DNA of 39,108 nucleotides, taken from a virus. Both the position numbers and the translations under genes were made by a program. A model generated the notes under the pieces. That model was not told the origin of the DNA. It was given only the letters and a program-made list of their open reading frames with translations, and did no database searches. This document shows, piece after piece, positions 19,504 through 26,513 of the stretch (positions are counted from its first letter, which is position 1; each line of letters opens with the position of its first letter). The DNA lies in IMG/VR virus record IMGVR_UViG_3300029265_000561, positions 1-39,108 of that record. One strand, written 5' to 3'.

Positions 19504-19683
19504 ATGAAAGATTTTTTAATGCAATACGGCGATAAGATAGGCGGGTTTATTGCGATAGTCCTCTCATGGGTAGGAGGACGTAAACTAAAAGCATCAACAG
19601 ATAAAAAAGCAGCAGCGCAAGCAGGAAGAGATGTACTAGTTAACACTTTTAATTTTACAATCACAGACGGTGGGGTCGTTTAA
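19504..19683 (+). CDS. Small protein with one hydrophobic segment
   Basis: 59 residues from the ATG at 19504; an earlier in-frame ATG at 19420 would overlap the LamG gene by 65 bases and is less likely. There is one hydrophobic stretch (IGGFIAIVLSWVGG), then a Lys/Ala-rich helix and a polar end. It is perhaps a minor membrane or virion protein; the family was not recognised. Confidence 0.55.
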   Translation: MKDFLMQYGDKIGGFIAIVLSWVGGRKLKASTDKKAAAQAGRDVLVNTFNFTITDGGVV

Positions 19684-19697
19684 AATAAATAAAAATA

Positions 19698-19835
19698 ATA
19701 AATAAACACGAAAATTTAAACAGCCCTTATTGGGTAGCGAAGAAACAAGATAATTCAGTTCTTCACTACGGAAAAGTAGAAGTAGGATCAGAGGTAGCAA
19801 CTAATATGCCTATCTACACTTTTAAGACAAAATAA
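19698..19835 (+). CDS. Probable 45-residue protein without an ATG start
   Basis: The frame is open from 19689 to the TAA at 19833-19835. It reads like a real protein (ENLNSPYWVAKK, HYGKVEVGSEV) but has no ATG, GTG or TTG before residue 36. The ATA codons at 19695 or 19698 sit in an A-rich leader where an ATG would be expected. Either initiation is at AUA or the start codon has mutated. It fills an otherwise unexplained gap between two genes. Function unknown. Confidence 0.45.
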   Translation: MNKHENLNSPYWVAKKQDNSVLHYGKVEVGSEVATNMPIYTFKTK

Positions 19836-19843
19836 GAAATGAT

Positions 19844-19851
19844 TATATTTG
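19844..19851 (+). promoter_or_regulatory. Possible Bacteroidota -7 promoter box
   Basis: TATATTTG matches TAnnTTTG and lies about 74 bases before the ATG at 19925. No good TTG box is seen about 19 bases upstream, so it is only a candidate for internal transcription of the 19925 gene. Confidence 0.3.
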
Positions 19852-19924
19852 TAGAAAAAAAAAACGGTCATGAATATATTGATCAAGAAGATTATCAAAA
19901 ATTAACAACTTAAAATAAAGAAAA

Positions 19925-20719
19925 ATGAAAATTAGACACGAAGGAACAGCAAAAGTAACTTACACAGATTGGAGTGAAAGAATGTCGGGATTCATGCTAT
20001 CCCCAAACAGAATAGATAGTTCAAACCCACCAGAAAATAAAGATTCTTTCCCAAGAATTGATATTGACATTGAAAGAATAATTGACGGCTTTGACGCAAA
20101 AGTTAGATACTACCAAGTTTTTAACCCCAATGACGATTTAACACAAGAACAAATCGATCAAATATTGAGCGATATGCTAGTTCAAGCGAATGCTGAAAGT
20201 GTATATTTCAATAATGATGCACAATTTAGAAACGAAGAAGCTTTAGTTTTAAATGCAAAAAATGAAATATTAAACGAACAAAATGCAGTTTTAAATGCAG
20301 AAAATCAAGCAATAAACGAAGAAAACGAAGCACAGCAAGAAGACGTAGACGAGGAAGAAGAGGTACAACCAACAGACGAGCAACCAACAGACGAGGAAGA
20401 GGTAGACCAAGAGCCTATCCCAATGATACCTATTATAGAAATGGTAGAAATGATAGCTCTTATGGATCTAATACCTTTAGACGACATGGTTCTACCAGAA
20501 GGAGTATTGAGAGCCAGATTAATATTTAGCTACCGTTACAAGTCAAGCTTAGAAAGTACTCAAGAGATGTTATTGGCAGCAAGCGCACACCCTAGCGTAG
20601 ATGGTCTTGTTGGTCTAGAACTGATAAGAAAGTTAATGGAAGTTATGACTATAGCAGACATACTTGAAAACAACGTGTTTGGATTAACAAAAGAGCAATG
20701 GGTACAAAAAGTAATATAA
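19925..20719 (+). CDS. Acidic protein of unknown function in the tail block
   Basis: 264 residues. The N-terminal 95 residues look globular (FPRIDIDIERIIDGFDAKVRYYQVF). Residues about 100-140 are a helical Asn/Glu/Ala repeat (NEEALVLNAKN, NEQNAVLNAEN, INEENEAQ). Residues about 141-160 are an Asp/Glu/Pro/Thr linker containing PTDEQPTDEEEV. The last 100 residues form a Met/Leu/Ile-rich helical domain. Possibly a virion assembly or scaffold protein; no family recognised. The next gene starts 22 bases before its end. Confidence 0.6.
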   Translation: MKIRHEGTAKVTYTDWSERMSGFMLSPNRIDSSNPPENKDSFPRIDIDIERIIDGFDAKVRYYQVFNPNDDLTQEQIDQILSDMLVQANAESVYFNNDAQFRNEEALVLNAKNEILNEQNAVLNAENQAINEENEAQQEDVDEEEEVQPTDEQPTDEEEVDQEPIPMIPIIEMVEMIALMDLIPLDDMVLPEGVLRARLIFSYRYKSSLESTQEMLLAASAHPSVDGLVGLELIRKLMEVMTIADILENNVFGLTKEQWVQKVI

Positions 20720-20964
20720 TTAAAGTTGTACTTGCACATGATAAATTAAAGCATTTCTTTTTAGGATTCTTTATTTTTGAGTTTGCAAGTACATTTACTT
20801 GTTTATTAAATTCTCTTATAGTAACTTTATCTGTTGCTTGTCTTTGGGAGTTAGGTCAAGTTGCAACTAAAAAAGGAAAAGGAGAACTTTTAGATATATT
20901 CTATACGGTTTTACCAGCATTACTAATCTATTTAAAATATATTTTACAAAATGGCACTATTTAG
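20698..20964 (+). CDS. Small membrane protein with HDKxxH motif
   Basis: 88 residues. H14-D15-K16-x-x-H19 starts a hydrophobic helix (FFLGFFIFEFAST); a second hydrophobic segment, a WELGQ stretch and a third segment (IFYTVLPALLIYL) follow. The DKxxH...G...E...D layout is shared by a widespread family of small phage and bacterial membrane proteins of unknown function (from memory, not searched). It overlaps both flanking genes (22 and 14 bases), so translation is probably coupled. Confidence 0.6.
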   Translation: MGTKSNIIKVVLAHDKLKHFFLGFFIFEFASTFTCLLNSLIVTLSVACLWELGQVATKKGKGELLDIFYTVLPALLIYLKYILQNGTI

Positions 20965-21439
20965 CGAATCAAATTATTTTAAACAATCCAAGGCAAGCCT
21001 TGATTTAGGACTAGAAGATATGATCTTCACTCTAGATCTTAGAGGTTTTAACGAAGAACAAAACGGTTATTTTATATTAGCTTATGAATACTTTTCTTTA
21101 TTCCCAGAAAAGTATGACGGAGCTACACAAAGCCAAGACTTAGTAGACATACCTTCTCGTCAAAAAGGTTTTGACGGTTTAGAAATATCAACTATGTTAC
21201 ATGATTGGATATACATATTTTTAAAAGCTAGATACTCTGTTAAAACCATGAGAATAGCAGATAAAATAATGGAGTCAACAATGAGAAAATTTAGTAAAAG
21301 CGGTTTTGAGATAAGTTGGAGATTATTTAGATTAGCAATAATTAGAAGACCATTTGCTATATTTAATCAAATTAAGAGTTATTTTAAAGTATCACCTTAT
21401 TTATATAAAATAGCCAAGGTTTCAAAAACATTCCTTTAA
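20951..21439 (+). CDS. DUF1353-like phage protein (tentative)
   Basis: 162 residues. The segment LEISTMLHDWIY followed by RIADKIMESTMRKFSKSGFEISWRLFRLAI resembles the DUF1353 pattern (HDWLY, then AD, then a helix pair) found in phage tail or lysis neighbourhoods. The N-terminus is beta-like (DMIFTLDLRGF) and contains FPEKYDG. The resemblance is from memory and could be superficial. Confidence 0.5.
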   Translation: MALFSESNYFKQSKASLDLGLEDMIFTLDLRGFNEEQNGYFILAYEYFSLFPEKYDGATQSQDLVDIPSRQKGFDGLEISTMLHDWIYIFLKARYSVKTMRIADKIMESTMRKFSKSGFEISWRLFRLAIIRRPFAIFNQIKSYFKVSPYLYKIAKVSKTFL

Positions 21440-21462
21440 CTCAAAAATATAATTAAATTAAT

Positions 21463-21603
21463 ATGGCAAAGACAGGTAAAAAAGTAAGTTGGATGTATGG
21501 AGGTAAAAAGTATTCTGGAACAGAAATTGCTTCGATGGAAACTTCTAAGGCAAGGTTCGCTAGGACAGAAAACGGAAAAATAAAAAAGATAATTAAAAAA
21601 TAA
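21463..21603 (+). CDS. Tiny basic protein, 46 residues
   Basis: 46 residues starting MAKTGKKVSWMYGGKKYSGT and ending KIKKIIKK; strongly basic. The start follows an A/T-rich leader. The gap between neighbours fits one gene exactly. Function unknown. Confidence 0.55.
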   Translation: MAKTGKKVSWMYGGKKYSGTEIASMETSKARFARTENGKIKKIIKK

Positions 21604-21625
21604 CTAATATTTTAAAAACAGTAAA

Positions 21626-22831
21626 ATGGCAAAAATAAAAAAAAAAGAAAAGTACCTATTGCAAAACCCTATAAATCTAAATGATTATGTAGTAGGTACT
21701 GATGTATTAACAGGACAAACCAAAAACTTTAGTTTAGGTCAATTAATGAATCAAGATTATAATTTAGATAATCTTGATTTACAATGTTTAACAGTAGTTA
21801 GAAGAACTGTTACCGACTCAAATGGGTTAGTAACGGTTTTACCTATTCAACCATTAGATGTTTTTCAATCTATAATAAACAAGCTTTGTAATGTTGAAGC
21901 AATACCTGTTTTTGAACTTTTAATAATTAAAAAAGTAAGTAATTCAACTCCTACAATAGGAGAGACTTTTTTTTACAGTATTACAGTACAAAACAGAGGT
22001 AATATAAACGCAACAGGCATTCTTTTAACTGATCTCTTGCCAAATGAATTAGTATTCTCTTCGTCAAATACTAACGCTTACAACCCTACTAACGGACTTT
22101 GGACTTTGGGTAGTCTAGATGCAGGAAATTCATTAACTTTGAATATATCTGTAAACATATTAGAAAGTGTAAATGTAGGGCAAACTATAACCAACACAAT
22201 TACATCAATAGCTTCTAATCAATCAGATACATTAACTTCTGGTGAAAATCTTTCAGTAGATATAACTGTAGTAGAAAATCAAGCTTTAAGAATAGATGCT
22301 GGGTATAATAGGTTTATAAACTTATCGGAATCGACAACTTCATTAAGTGCTATTTCAAGCAATACTAATGTCACCTATTTATGGGAGCAAATTACTAGCG
22401 GAACTGTAGAGATATCAAACTCTAATTTAAAGGAAACAATAGTTTCTCTAGATAACAGTAGTGATTTTGAGTTTAAAATAACGATGACTGATAATATAAA
22501 TGGTGTAACCACATCTGACACAGTTAAGGTTTTTAGGAGGGAAAACTCGGTTTCAGATTCACCAATAGTTTCTTTATCAGACCAAAACACTACTTTGTCT
22601 AGCGTTACAATTAATGGAGAGTACACAGATCCTAGAGGTTTATTAAGCCCTCAATTTCAATGGAGTTTTATTCCAACAGGAAGTACAGGCACTAGTCATA
22701 CAATAGTTAATGAAAATGTACAAAACGTTACTATTAATGATTTAACTACAGGTGTTTATATATTTAGATTAACTGTTACAAACAGTAATGGTTTTATTGG
22801 AGAAGATGCCGTGGTTATACAGATCGGTTAA
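21626..22831 (+). CDS. Second tail fibre with DUF11 and Ig/PKD-like domains
   Basis: 401 residues. Residues 1-40 match the anchor of the giant fibre (MAKIKKKEKY, DYVVGTD, TKNF). Residues about 108-215 form a DUF11 domain (SNSTPTIGETFFYSITVQN, TDLLPNELVF, TITNTITS). Two Ig/PKD-like domains follow: about 220-305 (LSAISSNTNVTYLWEQ) and 315-400 (QFQWSF, GVYIFRLTVTNSNG). It is likely attached to the same tail site as the giant fibre and presents Ig-like surface-binding domains. The stop codon overlaps the stop of the convergent gene (TTAA). Confidence 0.75.
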   Translation: MAKIKKKEKYLLQNPINLNDYVVGTDVLTGQTKNFSLGQLMNQDYNLDNLDLQCLTVVRRTVTDSNGLVTVLPIQPLDVFQSIINKLCNVEAIPVFELLIIKKVSNSTPTIGETFFYSITVQNRGNINATGILLTDLLPNELVFSSSNTNAYNPTNGLWTLGSLDAGNSLTLNISVNILESVNVGQTITNTITSIASNQSDTLTSGENLSVDITVVENQALRIDAGYNRFINLSESTTSLSAISSNTNVTYLWEQITSGTVEISNSNLKETIVSLDNSSDFEFKITMTDNINGVTTSDTVKVFRRENSVSDSPIVSLSDQNTTLSSVTINGEYTDPRGLLSPQFQWSFIPTGSTGTSHTIVNENVQNVTINDLTTGVYIFRLTVTNSNGFIGEDAVVIQIG

Positions 22832-23184
22832 TCTACAAGGATATATCCAATAATATCATTAATACCATAAATAGAACCTAATTCGCTAGAATACTCACTA
22901 GCATTAGGTTCTATTTTTTTATATAAACTTTCATAAAATTGAGGTGTAACATTATGGGGCTTAAACACTACTATGTCATTAAATTTATTAAATGAAGAAG
23001 CATTAAAGCACAAAAGACAACACTTAGGTATCAAGTCCTTGTCTTTTATATTAATTTCGGCATAGAACCCGAAAGAGTTCAATTCAAACCTTACAGGTAG
23101 CTTAAAATCAGTTTTTACTTTATAACATATTGAATGCTTTGTGAAAATTATTTCAGTTGCTATTAATGCTATTTTATTATTCAT
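22828..23184 (-). CDS. Leftward protein of unknown function (distal gene of switch cassette)
   Basis: 118 residues with alternating strand and loop composition and several Cys (CCLLCF). No family recognised. Its start overlaps the end of the 121-residue gene by 8 bases, so both form one transcript. Its C-terminal coding part contains, on the other strand, the terminator of the tail operon at 22873-22920. Confidence 0.6.
   Translation of the reverse strand: MNNKIALIATEIIFTKHSICYKVKTDFKLPVRFELNSFGFYAEINIKDKDLIPKCCLLCFNASSFNKFNDIVVFKPHNVTPQFYESLYKKIEPNASEYSSELGSIYGINDIIGYILVD
22873..22920 (+). terminator. Strong intrinsic terminator of the tail operon
   Basis: AGAACCTAAT, 2-base bulge, GCTAG, 8-base loop, CTAGC, ATTAGGTTCT: 15 paired bases, followed by ATTTTTTT. 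It lies 42 bases after the stop of the second fibre. The U-tract is on the + strand only. It sits within the coding region of the opposite-strand gene. Confidence 0.85.
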
Positions 23185-23542
23185 CTATTTTTTGTTTTAA
23201 TTTTTGACAGGTTTTGTACATTTCAAACATTCTAGGAGTTAAATATTTTATTGGGTAATTATAGACCATCATAGAGTTGGACATATAATGATATTTATCT
23301 CTTACTCCATTTTCAGAATTACTTCTTTTCTTTTTAAGATATAAGTTAATCTTTAGTATTTCAAAAACTTCTAATACACTATACTTTTCTAAAAGTACCT
23401 CAAACAAATAAAGCCTTTTATAAGAAACGCAATTCATCGTATATATTAAATTACTTTTAGTGGAAACCACTTTTTTTAAGTAAACATCAATATACCTGTC
23501 AAATATTTTACCTTCTGTTATTTGAAATCCATACTTTATCAT
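23177..23542 (-). CDS. Leftward protein of unknown function (proximal gene of switch cassette)
   Basis: 121 residues, rich in Tyr, Lys and Leu and mainly helical in the second half (LKKKRSNSENGVRDKYHY, MFEMYKTCQKLKQK). No family recognised. A TAAATTTG box lies 4 to 12 bases upstream of the ATG on this strand, giving a very short leader. It is transcribed away from the HTH regulator at 23626 and may be its target. Confidence 0.6.
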   Translation of the reverse strand: MIKYGFQITEGKIFDRYIDVYLKKVVSTKSNLIYTMNCVSYKRLYLFEVLLEKYSVLEVFEILKINLYLKKKRSNSENGVRDKYHYMSNSMMVYNYPIKYLTPRMFEMYKTCQKLKQKIDE

Positions 23543-23546
23543 AATA

Positions 23547-23554
23547 CAAATTTA
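23547..23554 (-). promoter_or_regulatory. -7 box for the leftward gene pair
   Basis: On the minus strand this reads TAAATTTG, matching TAnnTTTG, directly upstream of the 121-residue gene. No clear TTG -33 box is seen at the expected spacing, which could indicate dependence on an activator. Confidence 0.5.
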
Positions 23555-23569
23555 ATCTTTTTTTAATTA

Positions 23570-23591
23570 TTATTAGTATTATTACTAATAA
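23570..23591. promoter_or_regulatory. Palindromic operator candidate
   Basis: TTATTAGTA, 4-base spacer (TTAT), TACTAATAA: a perfect 9-bp inverted repeat centred between the two divergent -7 boxes (23547-23554 and 23597-23604). The dyad form, position and adjacent HTH gene suggest the binding site of that regulator. Confidence 0.6.
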
Positions 23592-23596
23592 ATAAG

Positions 23597-23604
23597 TATA
23601 TTTG
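23597..23604 (+). promoter_or_regulatory. -7 box for the HTH regulator operon
   Basis: TATATTTG matches the Bacteroidota TAnnTTTG consensus and ends 21 bases before the ATG at 23626. The palindrome lies just upstream, within the expected polymerase footprint. Confidence 0.6.
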
Positions 23605-23625
23605 CCATGTAATAAAACTTACATA

Positions 23626-23841
23626 ATGACAAGAGAGGATTCAAATATAGATGATGTAATGTCAAGTAAAGGCATTAAGACTGATAAAACATTAGCTGAA
23701 ATGATAGGCATAAGCACACCATCTATGTCTCAAAGATTAAACGGTAACATAAGCATGAATACTGTAGAACTTATAGCAAAAACTTTAGATGTTTCTACCG
23801 AAGAAATTATGTTTAAAAAATCAAAGTTTAAAAACAAATAA
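23626..23841 (+). CDS. Cro/CI-type HTH regulator
   Basis: 71 residues from the ATG at 23626; a TTG-started longer form at 23602 would begin inside the promoter box and is rejected. Residues about 20-60 form an HTH_3 fold: TLAEMIGISTPSMSQRLNG is the helix-turn-helix, followed by SMNTVELIAKTLDVSTEEI. It is likely a dimeric repressor that binds the palindrome upstream and controls its own promoter and the divergent pair. It is the first gene of the metabolism operon. Confidence 0.8.
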   Translation: MTREDSNIDDVMSSKGIKTDKTLAEMIGISTPSMSQRLNGNISMNTVELIAKTLDVSTEEIMFKKSKFKNK

Positions 23842-23842
23842 T

Positions 23843-24172
23843 ATGAGTAAAGAAAAAGAAATTGTAAAACCTTTAGGTACAGTTAGTGTGACTAAATGCA
23901 AATGCGTTTTAAGTCAAAAGCAAGATAAACAAAGTGCTTTAGTAGCTGTAATTGGAAAACTGTTAAAGAATAAAAACGACCAAAAATATATTTTTGCTTT
24001 CCAAATTAAATACAAAGGTCAAATACGATTAAAACCACAAGATATTTTAGTCACTAAAAACGGAATAAGACTATTTGTGGAAAGAGAAGAAGATTGGACA
24101 GCTTTATTAATTTGTGGAGAGCCACTATCGGTAGAGCCTAACATTGTATCAACACTAAAAATATATAGATAA
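23843..24172 (+). CDS. Protein of unknown function in metabolism operon
   Basis: 109 residues from the ATG at 23843 (MSKEKEIVKPLGTV); a longer frame from 23789 overlaps the regulator and is unlikely. It is beta-rich and basic, with one CKC pair near residue 20 and a DWTALLICGEPLSVEPN stretch. It lies 1 base from the regulator stop and 1 base from the dUTPase start. No family recognised. Confidence 0.6.
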   Translation: MSKEKEIVKPLGTVSVTKCKCVLSQKQDKQSALVAVIGKLLKNKNDQKYIFAFQIKYKGQIRLKPQDILVTKNGIRLFVEREEDWTALLICGEPLSVEPNIVSTLKIYR

Positions 24173-24173
24173 T

Positions 24174-24614
24174 ATGAGTGAATTAACAATTAATTTTAAA
24201 AGGCTTTCTCGCAGAGCTGTAATGCCTAAGTTTGGTAGAGAAGGTGATGCTGGTGCAGACTTAACGGCTATTGAGATAGTTGAGATTGAGGATGATAACG
24301 ATACTATAAAATACAATTTTGGTATAGCAGTTGAAATACCAAAAGGATATGTAGGGTTAATCTTTCCTAGATCAAGTATCTACAAAAAAAAGCAAATACT
24401 TACAAATTCAGTAGGTGTTATAGATAGTAATTATCGAGGTGAATTATCAGCAGTAATGACTATAGGTTTAAATGATGATCTAAGATACCAAGTAGGTGAA
24501 AGAATTGCTCAATTAGTAATTGTACCTATACCTACTGTGACTTTTGTGCAAGTAGATGAATTAAGTGAAACCAATAGAGGTGACGGAGCTTACGGATCAA
24601 GCGGAGATAAATAA
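24174..24614 (+). CDS. dut: dUTP diphosphatase
   Basis: Hydrolyses dUTP to dUMP and pyrophosphate, keeping uracil out of phage DNA and supplying dUMP. All five trimeric dUTPase motifs are present: DAGADL (25-30), PRSS (65-68), GVIDSNYRG with catalytic Asp (81-89), GERIAQL (108-114) and the C-terminal P-loop-like RGDGAYGSSG (135-144). 146 residues is the usual length. It is an operon partner of the OB-fold protein and the nucleases that follow. Confidence 0.95.
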   Translation: MSELTINFKRLSRRAVMPKFGREGDAGADLTAIEIVEIEDDNDTIKYNFGIAVEIPKGYVGLIFPRSSIYKKKQILTNSVGVIDSNYRGELSAVMTIGLNDDLRYQVGERIAQLVIVPIPTVTFVQVDELSETNRGDGAYGSSGDK

Positions 24615-24631
24615 TATAAAAATAAAATAAA

Positions 24632-24991
24632 ATGAGTGAACTTACATTTACAGGATTAATTACAGAAATCGGAGAAATTAGAACAGGTGCAGGAGCTAAA
24701 GGAGATTGGGCAAATGCAGAATTTGAAGTTACTGAAATAGGAGCTGCTAACCCAGAATATCCACAAATAGGTTTCTTTGATTTTTTTAAGAACGGAGAAT
24801 ATATAGGTAACGCTAGAGATTTCGCAGCAACTAATCCTTTAGGAACGCAAGTAACTGTTTCTTTTAATTTAAAGAAAACACAGTACACAAAGAAAGATGG
24901 AACAGCAGGGAAGTTTTACAAAAATTCTGCATGGAAAGTTGAAAAACTAGCTAGTCAACAAGCACCGCCACAAGCACCACCTTTTCCATAA
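24632..24991 (+). CDS. DUF3127-like OB-fold (ssDNA-binding) protein
   Basis: 119 residues. The pattern FTGLITEIGEIRTGAGAKGDWANAEFEV, then GTQVTVSFNLKKTQYTKKDG and SAWKVEKL, resembles the DUF3127 OB fold that is common in Bacteroidota and their phages. The end is disordered and Gln/Pro-rich with PPFP, similar in form to SSB tails that end in a hydrophobic residue, though not acidic. It probably coats single-stranded DNA in phage replication or recombination. Confidence 0.7.
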   Translation: MSELTFTGLITEIGEIRTGAGAKGDWANAEFEVTEIGAANPEYPQIGFFDFFKNGEYIGNARDFAATNPLGTQVTVSFNLKKTQYTKKDGTAGKFYKNSAWKVEKLASQQAPPQAPPFP

Positions 24992-25333
24992 ATGAAGGTA
25001 TGTAACGTTTGCGACGAAGCAAAAGAGTTAGATTTTTTTTACAAAAACATACATAGCAAAGATGGTCACGCTTCAAAATGCAAAATGTGTTGGCGTAACA
25101 TAAAGCCTAAAATCTATAAAAGAGTTGGTATAGACACTAAAAAAATGCATCACGATTCAATAAAAAAGTTGCATTTAATAAAAAAACCCCAAAAGTATAT
25201 AAAAGAAAAACTAGGTATTTCAAGGGCTATTTTTTGGAGGATGTCCGTAGGTAAAGCTATAGACATAAAAACTTATCTTTTATTTTGTGATTGGTTAAAT
25301 GTTGAACTAGAAACATATGTGATTAAAGAGTAA
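24992..25333 (+). CDS. Zinc-finger plus HTH protein
   Basis: 113 residues. C4-x2-C7 and C30-x2-C33 form a zinc knuckle of the FYKN...DGHASKCKMC type, often seen next to or fused with HNH nucleases. Residues about 70-110 look like an HTH (KEKLGISRAIFWRMSVGKAIDIKTYLLFCDWLNVE). The start follows the previous stop directly. It may recognise DNA and work with the HNH protein encoded 14 bases downstream. Confidence 0.65.
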   Translation: MKVCNVCDEAKELDFFYKNIHSKDGHASKCKMCWRNIKPKIYKRVGIDTKKMHHDSIKKLHLIKKPQKYIKEKLGISRAIFWRMSVGKAIDIKTYLLFCDWLNVELETYVIKE

Positions 25334-25347
25334 AGAATGGACGTTTT

Positions 25348-25644
25348 ATGAAAAATCACACAAAAGTATATTTTACTGCTTTAGGCTATGACATAACGGA
25401 CTTTGTTCCGTCGGAGATTAGCGGTGCTAAAGCAGTTGATACAAATCATATTATATGTAGGAGTCGTGGCGGTAAAGATAGAATAGAGAACCTAATGGCT
25501 TTGACTCGTAAAGAGCATGATTTTCACGGAGAAAACAATAGCACTTTGGTTTATCAATTACAGACTCACAGAGATTTTCTCATTGATAACGGAGTAAAAT
25601 TTGAAAATAGTTGGTTTGAAGAAAAAATAAAAATTTACTCATGA
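25348..25644 (+). CDS. HNH endonuclease
   Basis: 98 residues. The HNH core is visible: TNHIICRSRGGKDRIENLMAL with H34 and N48, then H57 and H60 (KEHDFHG). The flanking CxxC pairs found in many HNH enzymes are missing, and the preceding gene supplies a separate CxxC knuckle. It could be a packaging-associated or recombination nuclease or a homing-type enzyme. It overlaps the VRR-NUC gene by 4 bases (ATGA). Confidence 0.8.
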   Translation: MKNHTKVYFTALGYDITDFVPSEISGAKAVDTNHIICRSRGGKDRIENLMALTRKEHDFHGENNSTLVYQLQTHRDFLIDNGVKFENSWFEEKIKIYS

Positions 25645-26027
25645 AAGAATCAGAAATACATAAGTTAATAACTGATTGGATAAAAGAAACATACCCTACA
25701 GTTATATTCAACACAGACTCTAGCGGTATAAAACTAAACGCTGGTCAATCTGTTCAAATGAAAAAACTTCGTAGCTCTAACGGATTCCCAGACATAACTA
25801 TTTATGAAGATGGACGCTTAGGATCTATACTTTTTTTAGAAGTTAAAAAAGAAACTCCTTATAAAGTTAATAGAGATTTAAAAAAGAACAAGCATTACGA
25901 AGAACAAGATCAAATGCACATTGCCCTAAAAGGTAAAGGCTATCATGCTCAATTTGTTTGGACTTTAGAAGCTGCACAAGAAGTAATTAAAAAACATTTG
26001 TCTCACATAAACACATATCATGGCTAG
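25641..26027 (+). CDS. VRR-NUC domain nuclease
   Basis: 128 residues spanning a single VRR-NUC domain of the PD-(D/E)XK superfamily. D51 (FPDI) and E67-V-K69 (LFLEVKK) form the catalytic core, with Q42-region basic residues before and a C-terminal KGYHAQFVWTLEAAQEVI strand-helix. Stand-alone VRR-NUC proteins in phages act in replication or recombination, often on branched DNA; the substrate here is unknown. It is coupled to the HNH gene. Confidence 0.85.
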   Translation: MKESEIHKLITDWIKETYPTVIFNTDSSGIKLNAGQSVQMKKLRSSNGFPDITIYEDGRLGSILFLEVKKETPYKVNRDLKKNKHYEEQDQMHIALKGKGYHAQFVWTLEAAQEVIKKHLSHINTYHG

Positions 26028-26187
26028 TGATTTAAAATATCCTAACGGATTAGTTTACGGAAAGTTTCTACGTGAACTAAGGGTAACAGATACTTGTCCA
26101 AGATGTCAGTTTAAAGAAGACAAGTACATTATAGAAAACAATAACATTTACAAGCGTGTAGACGCTTTTGGAAATAAAAACAAATAA
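26020..26187 (+). CDS. Small protein with CPRC zinc knuckle
   Basis: 55 residues. It starts 8 bases before the VRR-NUC stop (MASDLKYPNG). One CxxC pair (DTCPRCQF) lies mid-protein; the second pair is absent, so zinc would need dimerisation. Function unknown. Confidence 0.5.
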   Translation: MASDLKYPNGLVYGKFLRELRVTDTCPRCQFKEDKYIIENNNIYKRVDAFGNKNK

Positions 26188-26191
26188 TAAA

Positions 26192-26509
26192 ATGACTGAA
26201 AAAGATTTTGATCAAATAATAGAAGATACTTTAAGCAACATAAAAAATTTGATTTTAGTAAAGGGGAAAGAGTACAGACGCCAAAACAATCCGTTGCATA
26301 ACTTTGAATCTGGTTCAAACATAAGCGGTAGACACCCATTAGAAGTCTTAGATGGATTTTTGCTAAAACACGAAGTTTCTATACGTGATATTACTTTTGA
26401 TAAGGTAAAAGGATTAGACATTAGTGTTAAGCAAGTTCACGAAAAAATAGACGACAATATTATTTATTTACTAATTAAAAAAACAATGCTCTTGTCTAAA
26501 ATTAATTAG
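26192..26509 (+). CDS. DUF1599 / MazG-like helical protein (tentative)
   Basis: 105 residues from the ATG at 26192; a TTG at 26168 would overlap the previous gene. The order KGKEYRRQNNPLHNF, HPLEVLDGFLLKHEVSIRD, then EKIDDNIIYLLIKK resembles the DUF1599 family (nucleotide modification associated domain 1), an all-helical fold related to MazG-like phosphohydrolases. A role in nucleotide pools or modified bases fits the dUTPase operon. The match is by eye only. Confidence 0.55.
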   Translation: MTEKDFDQIIEDTLSNIKNLILVKGKEYRRQNNPLHNFESGSNISGRHPLEVLDGFLLKHEVSIRDITFDKVKGLDISVKQVHEKIDDNIIYLLIKKTMLLSKIN

Positions 26510-26513
26510 AATT

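Noticed and set aside
19839-19913. 24-codon frame starting at an ATG
   Set aside because: Too short to support, and it coincides with a TAnnTTTG promoter-like box; kept only as a possible promoter.
11309-22831. Diversity-generating retroelement acting on the fibre
   Set aside because: No reverse transcriptase gene and no template/variable repeat pair are visible in the window; variation looks like repeat divergence.
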